Assembly: GCF_014180685.1 (NCBI RefSeq) | Contig: NZ_JACEHF010000026.1 | Coordinates: forward strand, 1-33,510 | Direction of reading: 5' to 3' | Origin: Nocardioides pelophilus | GTDB lineage: Bacteria; Actinomycetota; Actinomycetes; Propionibacteriales; Nocardioidaceae | Length of the DNA stretch: 33,510 nucleotides | Part shown: one piece after another, positions 1-6,608 of the stretch | Layout of the letters: every line of letters starts with the position of its first letter | Position numbering within the stretch: the first letter of the stretch is position 1 | Translations under genes and position numbers: made by a program | Notes under the pieces: generated by a model | Told to the model about the DNA's origin: nothing | What the model saw: the letters and a program-made list of their open reading frames with translations, nothing else | Database searches by the model: none

Positions 1-127
1 CCTACCACCGCCGCCGCAGGCAGGCCGCTCTCGGACGGTTGACCCCCGTCGAATACGAGTTGATCATGACCCCACCCGCCACCCAGGCGGCCTAACCCCA
101 ACTGTCACCCGTTCGTGCAGCAGACCC
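1..127 (+). mobile_element. Right end of an IS3-family insertion sequence (left part outside window)
   Basis: The window begins inside an IS3-type transposase, and the segment after its stop codon (about 96-127) reads CCAACTGTCACCCGTTCG and then a GCAGCAGACCCCC stretch, as expected for a terminal inverted repeat beside the transposase stop. The exact IS boundary cannot be fixed because the left end and the target-site duplication lie outside the window; 127 is an estimate. The insertion appears to have entered the 3' end of the neighbouring nuclease-like gene. Confidence 0.6.
3..95 (+). CDS. IS3-family transposase, C-terminal 30 residues
   Basis: The open frame from base 3 to the TAA at 93-95 encodes a tail containing YHRRRRQAALGRLTPVEYEL. 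The pattern Y-x-RRR-H/Q-x-x-LG-x-L(T/S)P-x-E-Y/F-E is the hallmark C-terminus of IS3-family OrfB transposases (DDE integrase, rve domain), just after the catalytic Glu helix. Only the last 30 residues are visible, so whether the element is intact cannot be judged. It runs off the left edge. Its stop codon lies within 3 bases of the stop of the opposing minus-strand gene. Confidence 0.8.
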   Translation, partial: YHRRRRQAALGRLTPVEYELIMTPPATQAA

Positions 128-1048
128 CCGCTCCCTGAACTCGGCTTCGGTGTTGGGTTCGTGAAGAACGTGGGCGTCGAGCAGGTCTTCGACGGTTGCG
201 TGGGTGAAGGTGGTCGGATCGTCCAGTGCGTCCGCGTAGTCGAGCGCGAGCTTGGCGTAGGCGGTGTTGCCGCGGGGGTAGACCAGGACGTACTTGCCGT
301 CGGCCCATCGGCCGGAGTCGTGCTGCAGCATCGAGAGCAGGAGGAGATGGTCGCGCCAGATCTGCTGCAGAGGCTTGCCGACGATCCTGGCTTCCCAGTC
401 TGACTTGAACACCTTGTACTCACCGATCGCACGCTCGGTGATCTCGCGGTACCGCTCCATTCGGTGTGGTCGAGGCGGGGCTTCTGTTGTCGCGTGCTCG
501 TGATACTTCGTCTCGATCCCGATCACCGTTTGCGGGAGATCGCGGTCGCCGAAGAAGAGAGCCACGTCGAAGGCTGTGCGATCGCCGGTGTAGCTCGGGT
601 CTAGACGTCCCGGAGACCACTCGAAAACGATGCCGACGCCGGCCCGTTCAACTCCCCACAACGCTGACCCAGTTCGGGACAGGCGCGTGGTGTATTGATG
701 AAGCTCACCGAACAGGTTGAAGCACATCGGCATCGAGGACAGCAGGTTGTTGCGGAGGCGCGGGCCATGAAACGTCTGGTGCTTCTGCGGGTGCTGCTCG
801 CGGTGTCGTACGGCGCTCTCGATCTTGTCGCTGAGGAAGTTCTTGTAGGCGAGCCCGGCCTCGTCCGCGAGCATCGACCCGTTCGGTTGGCCTTTGGGAT
901 GCTCGCCGTATGCGTACCGCTTCGCGGCGCGCCACGTCGCCTGCCGACGTCGAGCCTCCCGCTTGAACGCAGTCATCGCGGCGTCGTGAGGAGCGCGATC
1001 CCATCGCGGATTGATCGGTCCGATGTCATCGAAGGACTCAGCGGGCAT
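92..1048 (-). CDS. PD-(D/E)XK nuclease-like protein (PGN_0703-like), C-terminus probably truncated by IS
   Basis: This 318-aa protein resembles the PGN_0703 family of putative restriction endonucleases. The family-like block GPRLRNNLLSSMPMCFNLFG lies at residues 95-114. Candidate catalytic residues of the PD-(D/E)XK fold are E143 (in FEWSPGR), D161 (TAFDVALFF) and E179-x-K181 (GIETKY), followed by a QQIWRDH motif at 228-234. ATG at 1048 was preferred over a GTG at 1186 because an AAGG motif sits just upstream and the extra 46 residues are low-complexity and Arg/Ser-rich. The last ten or so residues (after EFRERG) are encoded by what looks like the IS right end, so the native C-terminus is probably lost. 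Divergent from the next two genes. Nuclease activity is inferred from fold motifs only; the truncated form may be inactive. Confidence 0.75.
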   Translation of the reverse strand: MPAESFDDIGPINPRWDRAPHDAAMTAFKREARRRQATWRAAKRYAYGEHPKGQPNGSMLADEAGLAYKNFLSDKIESAVRHREQHPQKHQTFHGPRLRNNLLSSMPMCFNLFGELHQYTTRLSRTGSALWGVERAGVGIVFEWSPGRLDPSYTGDRTAFDVALFFGDRDLPQTVIGIETKYHEHATTEAPPRPHRMERYREITERAIGEYKVFKSDWEARIVGKPLQQIWRDHLLLLSMLQHDSGRWADGKYVLVYPRGNTAYAKLALDYADALDDPTTFTHATVEDLLDAHVLHEPNTEAEFRERGSAARTGDSWG

Positions 1049-1178
1049 GCCATTGACCTTAAGACGACCGCCCGACGTAGATCCACACCGAAGTGGCGAA
1101 GGCGAGCGTCGTCCATACGCGTCAGAGCAGGGTTGGCGCCTGGCACCCGCTGACGCGCGGGTAGCTGCGGTCGGCTTG

Positions 1179-1198
1179 TGTCGCACCGCGATGCGACA
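1179..1198. promoter_or_regulatory. Perfect 7-bp inverted repeat in divergent intergenic region (operator candidate)
   Basis: TGTCGCA (1179-1185), a 6-bp spacer, then TGCGACA (1192-1198). It lies between the two divergent nuclease-like genes, 9 bp before the favoured ATG at 1208. A dimeric repressor site or a 5' hairpin would both fit. No regulator gene is adjacent. Confidence 0.45.
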
Positions 1199-1207
1199 CT
1201 CGGAGCT

Positions 1208-1945
1208 ATGGGATCGGTGGACCGACTGTTGGGCTACCTGGAGGCGCAGTCGCTAGCCGACGAGCCCAGCCTGACGCTCGGCAGCTACCCGAGCGATCTG
1301 ATCACCCGCCGGATTACGGAGGACGACGCTGCGACCTTGTTCGCCGGTGTCGAGCAGGGCCTGATCACCTGGCGTCCCGGCGGTCGCTTCGACACGCTGG
1401 ACCGCCCGCGGCCCCCACGCGGACGTTGGTGGCTGATCGAGAAGGACGGCGCTCACCGGCGCCCGTGCTGGGAGTTCGTCCCGCAGTTGGCCGCCTATGT
1501 CGAACTCATCATCGAGCACGGCTACCACCGGCACCGCGTGCTGTTCGACACTCCGCAGTCTGCCCTTCAACTCGACCTCGCCGTGCTCAACGATGACGGC
1601 CAGGTCGTGGTTCTCGGCGAGGCGAAGAAGGAGGCCCGCGACCTCGATCGACTCGAAGCCGACTTGTCGTTGCACCAACACCAACAACCAACGCCCCGCC
1701 GCGGGGACGAGCCGCGTCAGCTCGCATGGCGCTTGTGGGTGACGCGGGCTCCCTACCTCTGGCTGGTCGCTCCGTCTGACCGCCGAGCGTTCAAGGTCAG
1801 GTACGACCCGCTCCGATTCACCCGCCTCGAACACCTCCCGCAAGGTTCCGCCCTCGGTCTCGCGGCCGGACCCGCCGCCATGATGGCCCCGCCGGTCCTG
1901 ACGACCACCCAACCCTCGGCCTCTGCCTCGGGAGAGGCACCGTGA
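1208..1945 (+). CDS. Uncharacterised PD-(D/E)XK nuclease-like protein
   Basis: A 245-aa protein with no family I can name. The segment LDLAVLNDDGQVVVLGEAKK (residues 122-141) has the PD-(D/E)XK pattern: D123, a beta hairpin, then E138-x-K140, with acidic residues in the preceding helix (AAYVELIIEHG, about 96-105). The C-terminal 30 residues are Ala/Pro/Ser/Thr-rich and probably disordered. ATG 1208 is preferred; an in-frame GTG at 1178 would add ten residues but would place the start at the edge of the 1179-1198 dyad. The stop overlaps the start of the next gene (GTGA), which implies translational coupling. Nuclease function is inference; a holding or DNA-binding role with a degenerate site is possible. 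Confidence 0.7.
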   Translation: MGSVDRLLGYLEAQSLADEPSLTLGSYPSDLITRRITEDDAATLFAGVEQGLITWRPGGRFDTLDRPRPPRGRWWLIEKDGAHRRPCWEFVPQLAAYVELIIEHGYHRHRVLFDTPQSALQLDLAVLNDDGQVVVLGEAKKEARDLDRLEADLSLHQHQQPTPRRGDEPRQLAWRLWVTRAPYLWLVAPSDRRAFKVRYDPLRFTRLEHLPQGSALGLAAGPAAMMAPPVLTTTQPSASASGEAP

Positions 1946-2523
1946 CCGCCCGCCGCTCGAGGCGTTCCTACGCGCCCCTCACGCGCGAGCACCTCGACCG
2001 GCTGAGTGCGATCGCGCTCGCCGACCACCAGTTCTTCACCCGAGCTGACGGCCGGCCCGAGTTCGCCGACCGGCGAGTCGCCGTCGTGCTCGCCCAGGGC
2101 GGGGCCCTGCATTACCTCCACGGCGACGTCGGGATCAAGGACCTCGATGTCTGGACGTTCTACGCGGCCGTCCCAGGTGTGGGATTCCCGGCGAAGCGGA
2201 ACCGACACGTCGACTTCGGTCCCTCAGCACTGGGACGACAGCGGTATGACCACCACGCGGCGAAGAACCCAGCCGAGCTGGCGAGATTTCACCGCTGGGA
2301 GCAGTTCCAGGGCCGGCGCGTCGACCTGCTGATGCGAGACCTTCCGATCGAACCAACGGCCTCCCTGCCCGCGGTCAGAACAGCCCTTCGAAGCTGGCTG
2401 GAAGCCGGTGAGGCGTCAACCAGCCGCCGCCCTCCCTCCAGCTACTACCTCGCGCAGAAGGCCATGATCCTCATCGACCCGCGACGACGCAGGGGCACCA
2501 CCGTCTGGCCCGTCGGCATCTGA
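1942..2523 (+). CDS. Nucleotidyltransferase-fold protein
   Basis: A 193-aa protein whose core reads AQGGALHYLHGDVGIKDLDV (residues 51-70). This is the Pol-beta-type nucleotidyltransferase signature: a GG pair (53-54) in place of GS, then D67-x-D69, with a third acidic residue likely at D128 in GRRVDLLMRDL. Such minimal NTases occur as AbiEii/MNT-like toxins or antitoxins and as nucleotide-modifying enzymes, but I see no further AbiEii or HEPN features. It is translationally coupled to the upstream PD-(D/E)XK-like gene by a GTGA overlap, so the two products probably act together. GTG start. A perfect hairpin terminator follows 28 bp after the stop. Substrate unknown. Confidence 0.7.
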   Translation: MTARRSRRSYAPLTREHLDRLSAIALADHQFFTRADGRPEFADRRVAVVLAQGGALHYLHGDVGIKDLDVWTFYAAVPGVGFPAKRNRHVDFGPSALGRQRYDHHAAKNPAELARFHRWEQFQGRRVDLLMRDLPIEPTASLPAVRTALRSWLEAGEASTSRRPPSSYYLAQKAMILIDPRRRRGTTVWPVGI

Positions 2524-2551
2524 CCCCGATTCGGCCGGGAACCGAGAGGTG

Positions 2552-2582
2552 ACGGTGATCGGAGTTCGTATCCGATCACCGT
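2552..2582. terminator. Perfect 12-bp hairpin between convergent genes
   Basis: ACGGTGATCGGA (2552-2563), a 7-nt loop, then TCCGATCACCGT (2571-2582). It lies between the convergent NTase and secreted-protein genes. There is no T-tract, as is common for actinobacterial intrinsic terminators. It probably serves both strands. Confidence 0.7.
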
Positions 2583-2677
2583 TCGCGCACCTTGCCGAGG
2601 GTGTTGTTCAACTCTTGCGTGGACCGGCGTTCAGGTGGCCTCGAGAACGGATCCCGGACCCGCGGTTGCGGAGCTCG

Positions 2678-3454
2678 TCAGCGCAATCGCGTGACGAGCT
2701 GACTCGGGTCATCGGCGCCAGAAACATGGGCGCTGGCCGTCTCCCGAGCACCAACCCGGCGCGGAGTCCGGAAGTTGGGCGAGGAGTCCCAGCGTGTCGT
2801 GCGGTTGCCTTGGTAGACATACGCCCACACGTAGCGGTTCGGCTTGAACTCCCAACCGAACAGTCCGCGCCGCCGAGACCGTTGCGTGTCGATCACGAGC
2901 CAGCCGGCGCCGCGGATATAGGCCTGCAGTTCAACACGTTGACCGCGCCAGCCCTTCTGTGCTCGAAGGAGGCGGCCAATCACGACGTACTTGTACACGC
3001 GCTTGTGTGGTCGGTAGTCCACGTCACGCCGGACGGTCGAGTTCAGGATCGGAGTCTTCTTGAACTCGAACGTGACAGAGTCTCGAGCACGGCTGGCCAG
3101 TTCGTGGTTCTCGTCATATCCACGGACGAACACGTTGACCTTGTAGGTGCCCGGGCGATCCTGGCGTCCGCAAAGTCGGACGTAGGTGATGACACGACCA
3201 CGATAGTTGTTTTCGGAGTAGATGCTGTCGACCTCGCGGCCTCCCGGGTTAAGGACGTTCACCGTGATGTCGTTGTACGGGTCGGCGTCCCAGTCGCCGA
3301 AGACGCGGATCTTCGCCCAGTCGCATTTGCCTCCGATGACAGAGGCGTTGCTCGCAAGGACGTCAACTGACGTGACGGCACTCGCGATGCTTCCAATCGC
3401 ACTCAGCCCCGATACGAACAGGGCTGTGACAACGACGCGCAGAAGAAGTCGCAT
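2678..3454 (-). CDS. Secreted hypothetical protein
   Basis: A 258-aa protein beginning with a classical Sec signal peptide: MRLLLR, then a hydrophobic stretch, with likely cleavage after an A-x-A near residue 25. The mature part is rich in beta-forming and charged residues. One half has Ig-like strands with two Cys (in GGKCDW and VRLCGR) that could form a disulfide. The second half (VYKYVVIGRLLRAQKGWRGQ onward) looks like a repeat of a carbohydrate- or surface-binding beta module, but I recognise no named domain. ATG 3454 was chosen because GGAGAT lies 7-12 bases upstream and the signal peptide starts there; an upstream ATG at 3538 would bury it. Base composition is less GC-rich than downstream genes. 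Function unknown. Confidence 0.7.
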   Translation of the reverse strand: MRLLLRVVVTALFVSGLSAIGSIASAVTSVDVLASNASVIGGKCDWAKIRVFGDWDADPYNDITVNVLNPGGREVDSIYSENNYRGRVITYVRLCGRQDRPGTYKVNVFVRGYDENHELASRARDSVTFEFKKTPILNSTVRRDVDYRPHKRVYKYVVIGRLLRAQKGWRGQRVELQAYIRGAGWLVIDTQRSRRRGLFGWEFKPNRYVWAYVYQGNRTTRWDSSPNFRTPRRVGARETASAHVSGADDPSQLVTRLR

Positions 3455-3733
3455 GAGAGGATCTCCAATGTCCATCGCATGACTGCGACAGACGTACTGG
3501 CCCTGGGAGCCAAGACCGTGAGCGGCAAGGTTATGCACATCTCACGTGCTGCCGCGGCAGAACACCGAAACGGACCGCTTGGGTCCTCCGCGGGGTGTTG
3601 CGGGAGCGCCGACAGAACTTCCATCAGGCAGATTGCCATTCTGGCGCTTGTGACGCCGCGGGTCGGTCGATGAAGCAATCCGCGAGGAACCCAGACTCCG
3701 TCGACGTTGCGGTCCGTGCGAGAGGATCGCCCC

Positions 3734-4495
3734 ATGAAACGCCGCGCCCTCGTCCGTCGTCCGAGTCCCCGGTTGGCCGAGGGGCTGCTCACCCACATCG
3801 AGCGGGTGCCGGTCGACGTCGACCTGGCGCTCGAGCAGTGGGAGGGCTACGTGGCCGCACTGCAGGCCGAAGGCTGGGAGACCGTCGAGGTGCCGGCCGC
3901 GCCTGACTGCCCGGACTCGGTCTTCGTCGAGGACACCGTCGTCATGTACGGCGACCTAGCCGCGATCACGCGCCCCGGGGCCGACGAGCGCAAGCCCGAG
4001 ACGTCGGGAACCGAGCAGACGCTGCTCGAGCTGGGCTACCGGATCGTGCACATCGAGGCGCCCGGGACCTTGGACGGCGGCGACGTGCTCAAGTACGACG
4101 GCACGGTGTGGGTCGGGCTCGGTGGGCGCACCAACCGAGCCGGGGTCGACCAGCTCGCCGGTCACCTCGAGCCGCTCGGTGCGCGAGTGGTCGGTGTACC
4201 GCTGACCAAGGTGCTGCACCTCAAGTCCGCCGTCACCGCCCTGCCCGACGGGACCGTGGTGGGGTTCGAGGAGCTCGTCGACGACCCGACCGTCTGGGAG
4301 CGGTTCCTCGCCGTTCCCGAGGAGCCGGGGGCGCACGTCGTACTGCTCGACGAGAGCACCGTGCTGATGTCGACCAGCGCACGGCGCAGCCGCGAGCTCT
4401 ACGAGGCGCGGGGGCTGCGGGTCGTCGCGGTGGACATGACCGAGTTCGAGAAGCTCGAGGGCTGCGTGACCTGCCTGTCCGTGCGGCTCCGCTGA
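3734..4495 (+). CDS. ddaH: Dimethylarginine dimethylaminohydrolase-like amidinohydrolase
   Basis: A 253-aa protein of the DDAH/arginine-deiminase (pentein) superfamily. DDAH hydrolyses N-omega-methylated arginines to citrulline and methylamines. Visible signatures are FVEDTVV at 64-70, the LDGGDVL substrate/catalytic loop at 113-119, catalytic His at 162 (HLKSAV) and the nucleophile Cys in the C-terminal LEGCVTCLSVRL block, most likely C247, with C244 nearby. Length fits bacterial DDAH (about 250 aa). The start follows an AGAGGA motif. It stands alone, with a hairpin immediately after the stop. Bacterial homologues may also act on arginine-like or citrulline-forming substrates, so the substrate is not certain. 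Confidence 0.85.
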   Translation: MKRRALVRRPSPRLAEGLLTHIERVPVDVDLALEQWEGYVAALQAEGWETVEVPAAPDCPDSVFVEDTVVMYGDLAAITRPGADERKPETSGTEQTLLELGYRIVHIEAPGTLDGGDVLKYDGTVWVGLGGRTNRAGVDQLAGHLEPLGARVVGVPLTKVLHLKSAVTALPDGTVVGFEELVDDPTVWERFLAVPEEPGAHVVLLDESTVLMSTSARRSRELYEARGLRVVAVDMTEFEKLEGCVTCLSVRLR

Positions 4496-4498
4496 GCC

Positions 4499-4518
4499 GG
4501 CCGGGCAGCCGCCCGGCC
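4499..4518. terminator. GC-rich hairpin, bidirectional terminator candidate
   Basis: GGCCGGGC, a 4-nt loop AGCC, then GCCCGGCC: a perfect 8-bp stem filling the gap between the convergent ddaH and VOC genes. No T-tract. Confidence 0.65.
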
Positions 4519-4520
4519 CG

Positions 4521-4910
4521 TCAGTCCAGGCAGAACTCGTTGCCCTCGACGTCCTGCATGACGATGCAGGACTCGTTCTCCTCGTCCGCGACGAGCACCT
4601 GCACGAGCGAGGCCCCGAGGGGCTCGAGGCGCGCGCGTTCGGCCTGGAGGGCGGCCAGGCGCTCCTCCCCCACCAGACCGGTGCCGACGCGCACGTCGAG
4701 GTGCACCCGGTTCTTGACGACCTTGCCCTCGGGCACGCGCTGGAAGTAGAGGCGCGGGCCCACGCCCCTGGGGTCCACGCACGCGAACCACGACTCGTCC
4801 TCCCCGGCCGACGGCGCCGGGTCGTAGCCCAGCACCTCGCACCAGAAGCGGCCGACCCGCACCGGCTCCGCGCAGTCGAACGTGACCTGGACAGTTCTGA
4901 CCGAGACCAT
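4521..4910 (-). CDS. VOC-family (glyoxalase-like) protein
   Basis: A 129-aa single vicinal-oxygen-chelate domain of the Glyoxalase_6 type. The pattern begins VQVTFDCAEPVRVGRFWCEV and continues with LGYDPAP, PRLYFQRVPEGKVVKNRVHL and a C-terminal QDVEGNEFCL strand. The conserved KNRVHLDV block is typical of this subfamily of small actinobacterial proteins, most of which are functionally unassigned; some confer drug resistance by binding. Only a partial metal ligand set is apparent (H in NRVHLDV, E in GNEFCL). Monocistronic, with the start after a GGTGGGG motif. No substrate can be assigned. Confidence 0.8.
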   Translation of the reverse strand: MVSVRTVQVTFDCAEPVRVGRFWCEVLGYDPAPSAGEDESWFACVDPRGVGPRLYFQRVPEGKVVKNRVHLDVRVGTGLVGEERLAALQAERARLEPLGASLVQVLVADEENESCIVMQDVEGNEFCLD

Positions 4911-4967
4911 GGCCCCACCCTAGAGGCGTGGTCTCGTCGTCGTCGCGCGAGTTTCGGCCGCTCGGCC

Positions 4968-5483
4968 CTACAGCACCTTGGTGCCGTACATCTCCCCCAG
5001 CGGGTCGGCGATCAGCTCGAGCCGGGCGCCGTTGGGGTCGCGGAAGTAGATCGAGGTGCCGCTCTCGCTCTGGTAGTCGACACCGGCCTCCTCGAGGCGG
5101 GCCTTGAGCATCTCCCATCGCTCCGGCTCGACCGAGATGGCGACGTGGTGGAGCCCGCCCAGCACCTCTGCGTACGGCCCGACGTCGAGGCCCGGGAAGT
5201 CGAAGAAGGCGATCAGGTTGTCGTTGCCGATGTCGAAGAAGAAGTGGTTGGAGCCCTTGTAGTCGCGGTTCTCGAAGATGTCGGTCAGCGGGAAGCCGAG
5301 CACCCCCTGGTAGAACCGCACGGTCTCCTCGACGTCGCGGGCGACGATCGCGAAATGGTGCAGGCCGCGGGCGGTGGAGGCCGGCCGGCTCTCCTCCGAC
5401 TTCAGGTACGTCGCCCGGATCCGCTCCCGCTCGGCGTCGACGGCGGCGAGGTCGATCTCCGGCTCGTCCGGGTCAGTCGTCAT
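4968..5483 (-). CDS. VOC-family dioxygenase/glyoxalase-like protein
   Basis: A 171-aa protein with an N-terminal charged helix (about 1-38) followed by one VOC domain. Metal-binding candidates are the His pair in GLHHFAIVARDV, the second GGLHHVAISVE motif and E in GARLELIAD. The strand-helix order beginning FYQGVLGFPL and ending DPNGARLELI is standard for glyoxalase I and extradiol-like enzymes. Its start overlaps the stop of the nitroreductase gene by ATGA, so the two are translationally coupled and probably act in one detoxification or aromatic/electrophile pathway. Substrate unknown. Confidence 0.82.
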   Translation of the reverse strand: MTTDPDEPEIDLAAVDAERERIRATYLKSEESRPASTARGLHHFAIVARDVEETVRFYQGVLGFPLTDIFENRDYKGSNHFFFDIGNDNLIAFFDFPGLDVGPYAEVLGGLHHVAISVEPERWEMLKARLEEAGVDYQSESGTSIYFRDPNGARLELIADPLGEMYGTKVL

Positions 5484-6142
5484 GACAGCGGCCCACCTTC
5501 CCAGTGCTCGCGTCGGGTCAGGTCCTCGACACTAACGCGGGTCAGCTTGGTGAGCTGGCGCACCGGCTTGCCCATCGGCACCACGCACGCGACGGCGTAC
5601 TCCTCGGGGATGCCGAAGAGCTCCCGCAGCCGTGGCTCCTCCGCCACGGCCATGGTCGTGATCGTCCCGCCGAAGCCCTCGTGCCGGGCGGCCAGCAGGA
5701 TGTTCCACACCAGCGGGTAGACCGACGCTCCCCCGACGATGCCGACCCGGTCGAGGTCCTTGTCGACGGCCGCCACCACGCGCAGGTCGACGCACACCAC
5801 GAGCACCACCGCCGCCTTCAGGACCGGGTCGGTCCAGAAGTCCGGTACGTCGGTCGCCGCGATCTCCTCGTCCGACAGGCGGGTCGGGATCACCGCGTTC
5901 CACGGTCCCTCACCCGCCGTCTTCTGCGCGGTGTAGCGCCGAGCGCCCGGGAGGGTGAGCTCCGCCAGCCTCCGGCGCGCGTCGAGGTCACGGACGACGA
6001 GCACCTGCGTGCCCTGACGGTTGCCCCCGCTCGGTGCGAACCGCGCGTTGTCGAGGATCGTGCGCAGCACGTCGTCGGGCAGCGGGTCGTCGGTGAACTC
6101 GCGCACCGCGGACGTCGTCCGCATCACGTCGTACAGCTCCAT
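5480..6142 (-). CDS. Nitroreductase-family FMN oxidoreductase
   Basis: A 220-aa nitroreductase-fold protein. Signatures are the N-terminal MRTTSAVREFTDDPLP (FMN-phosphate Arg patch), NARFAPSGGNRQGTQVLVV, a central VDLRVVAAVDKD segment and the FMN-binding GFGGTITTM near residue 165-175. Members reduce nitroaromatics, quinones or flavins, or act in dehalogenation, using NAD(P)H and FMN. The start at 6142 follows GGGGAGG; the longer open frame upstream crosses the divergent promoter region and is rejected. It is first in a two-gene unit with the VOC protein. Divergent from an ArsR regulator, whose dyad operator lies 75-94 bp upstream of the ATG, so ArsR control of this unit is likely. Confidence 0.85.
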   Translation of the reverse strand: MELYDVMRTTSAVREFTDDPLPDDVLRTILDNARFAPSGGNRQGTQVLVVRDLDARRRLAELTLPGARRYTAQKTAGEGPWNAVIPTRLSDEEIAATDVPDFWTDPVLKAAVVLVVCVDLRVVAAVDKDLDRVGIVGGASVYPLVWNILLAARHEGFGGTITTMAVAEEPRLRELFGIPEEYAVACVVPMGKPVRQLTKLTRVSVEDLTRREHWEGGPLS

Positions 6143-6216
6143 GGTCGTCCTCCCCTTGACCGGTCGGCCTGGTCGTTCGGCAGCGTACCGAGCCACGTCG
6201 AGCCCGCCGCTTCTCA

Positions 6217-6246
6217 ACTTGAAGATGTTTTCAAGTCCTGTAAGAT
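6217..6246 (+). promoter_or_regulatory. ArsR-type operator overlapping a promoter
   Basis: A perfect inverted repeat ACTTGAA (6217-6223), 6-bp spacer, TTCAAGT (6230-6236). On the plus strand a -35-like TTGAAG (6219-6224) and a -10-like TAAGAT (6241-6246), 16 bp apart, form a sigma-70-type promoter for arsR, with the dyad covering the -35. The site is in the gap between the ArsR gene and the divergent nitroreductase, so it may control both. Confidence 0.65.
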
Positions 6247-6287
6247 GAACCGCGACCGACCACCCCGATCCGAGACCCAGGTGAGCA

Positions 6288-6608
6288 GTGAGCGTCCCGC
6301 TGTACCAAGCGAAGGCCGAGTTCTTCAAGACGCTGAGCCACCCGGCGCGGATCCGCATCCTCGAGCTGCTCTGCGAGCGCGACCACGCGGTCCACGAGCT
6401 GCTGGCCGTGATCCCGATCGAGCCGAGCAACCTCTCCCAGCAGCTCGCGGTGCTGCGGCGTACGTCGATGGTGGTGTCGCGCCGCGAGGGCGGCGAGGTC
6501 GTCTACTCGGTCAGCGCTCCTGAGGTCCGCGACCTCCTGCTCTCGGCCCGGAAGATCCTGACCGGGCTCATCCACGTCCACGACGAGACCGGTGCCGTGA
6601 CGTCGTGA
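6288..6608 (+). CDS. ArsR/SmtB-family winged-helix regulator
   Basis: A 106-aa repressor. Residues 8-20 (AEFFKTLSHPARI) match the ArsR N-terminal helix, HELLAVIPIEPSNLSQQLAV is the helix-turn-helix, and SRREGGEVVYSVS is the wing. The usual metal-binding CxC of ArsR is absent: there is one Cys (in LLCERD), so classic arsenite or cadmium sensing and two-Cys persulfide sensing both look unlikely. GTG start at 6288. The stop overlaps the SulP gene (GTGA), so regulator and transporter are co-translated. The adjacent ACTTGAA/TTCAAGT dyad is the probable operator. Inducer unknown. Confidence 0.85.
   Translation: MSVPLYQAKAEFFKTLSHPARIRILELLCERDHAVHELLAVIPIEPSNLSQQLAVLRRTSMVVSRREGGEVVYSVSAPEVRDLLLSARKILTGLIHVHDETGAVTS

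Noticed and set aside
2549..3370. Plus-strand frame of 273 codons opposite the secreted protein
   Set aside because: It begins inside the terminator hairpin and lacks a ribosome-binding site; the minus strand has a signal peptide and a good start.
6288..6608. Persulfide-sensing (BigR/SqrR-like) role for the ArsR protein
   Set aside because: Those regulators need two conserved Cys; this one has a single Cys.
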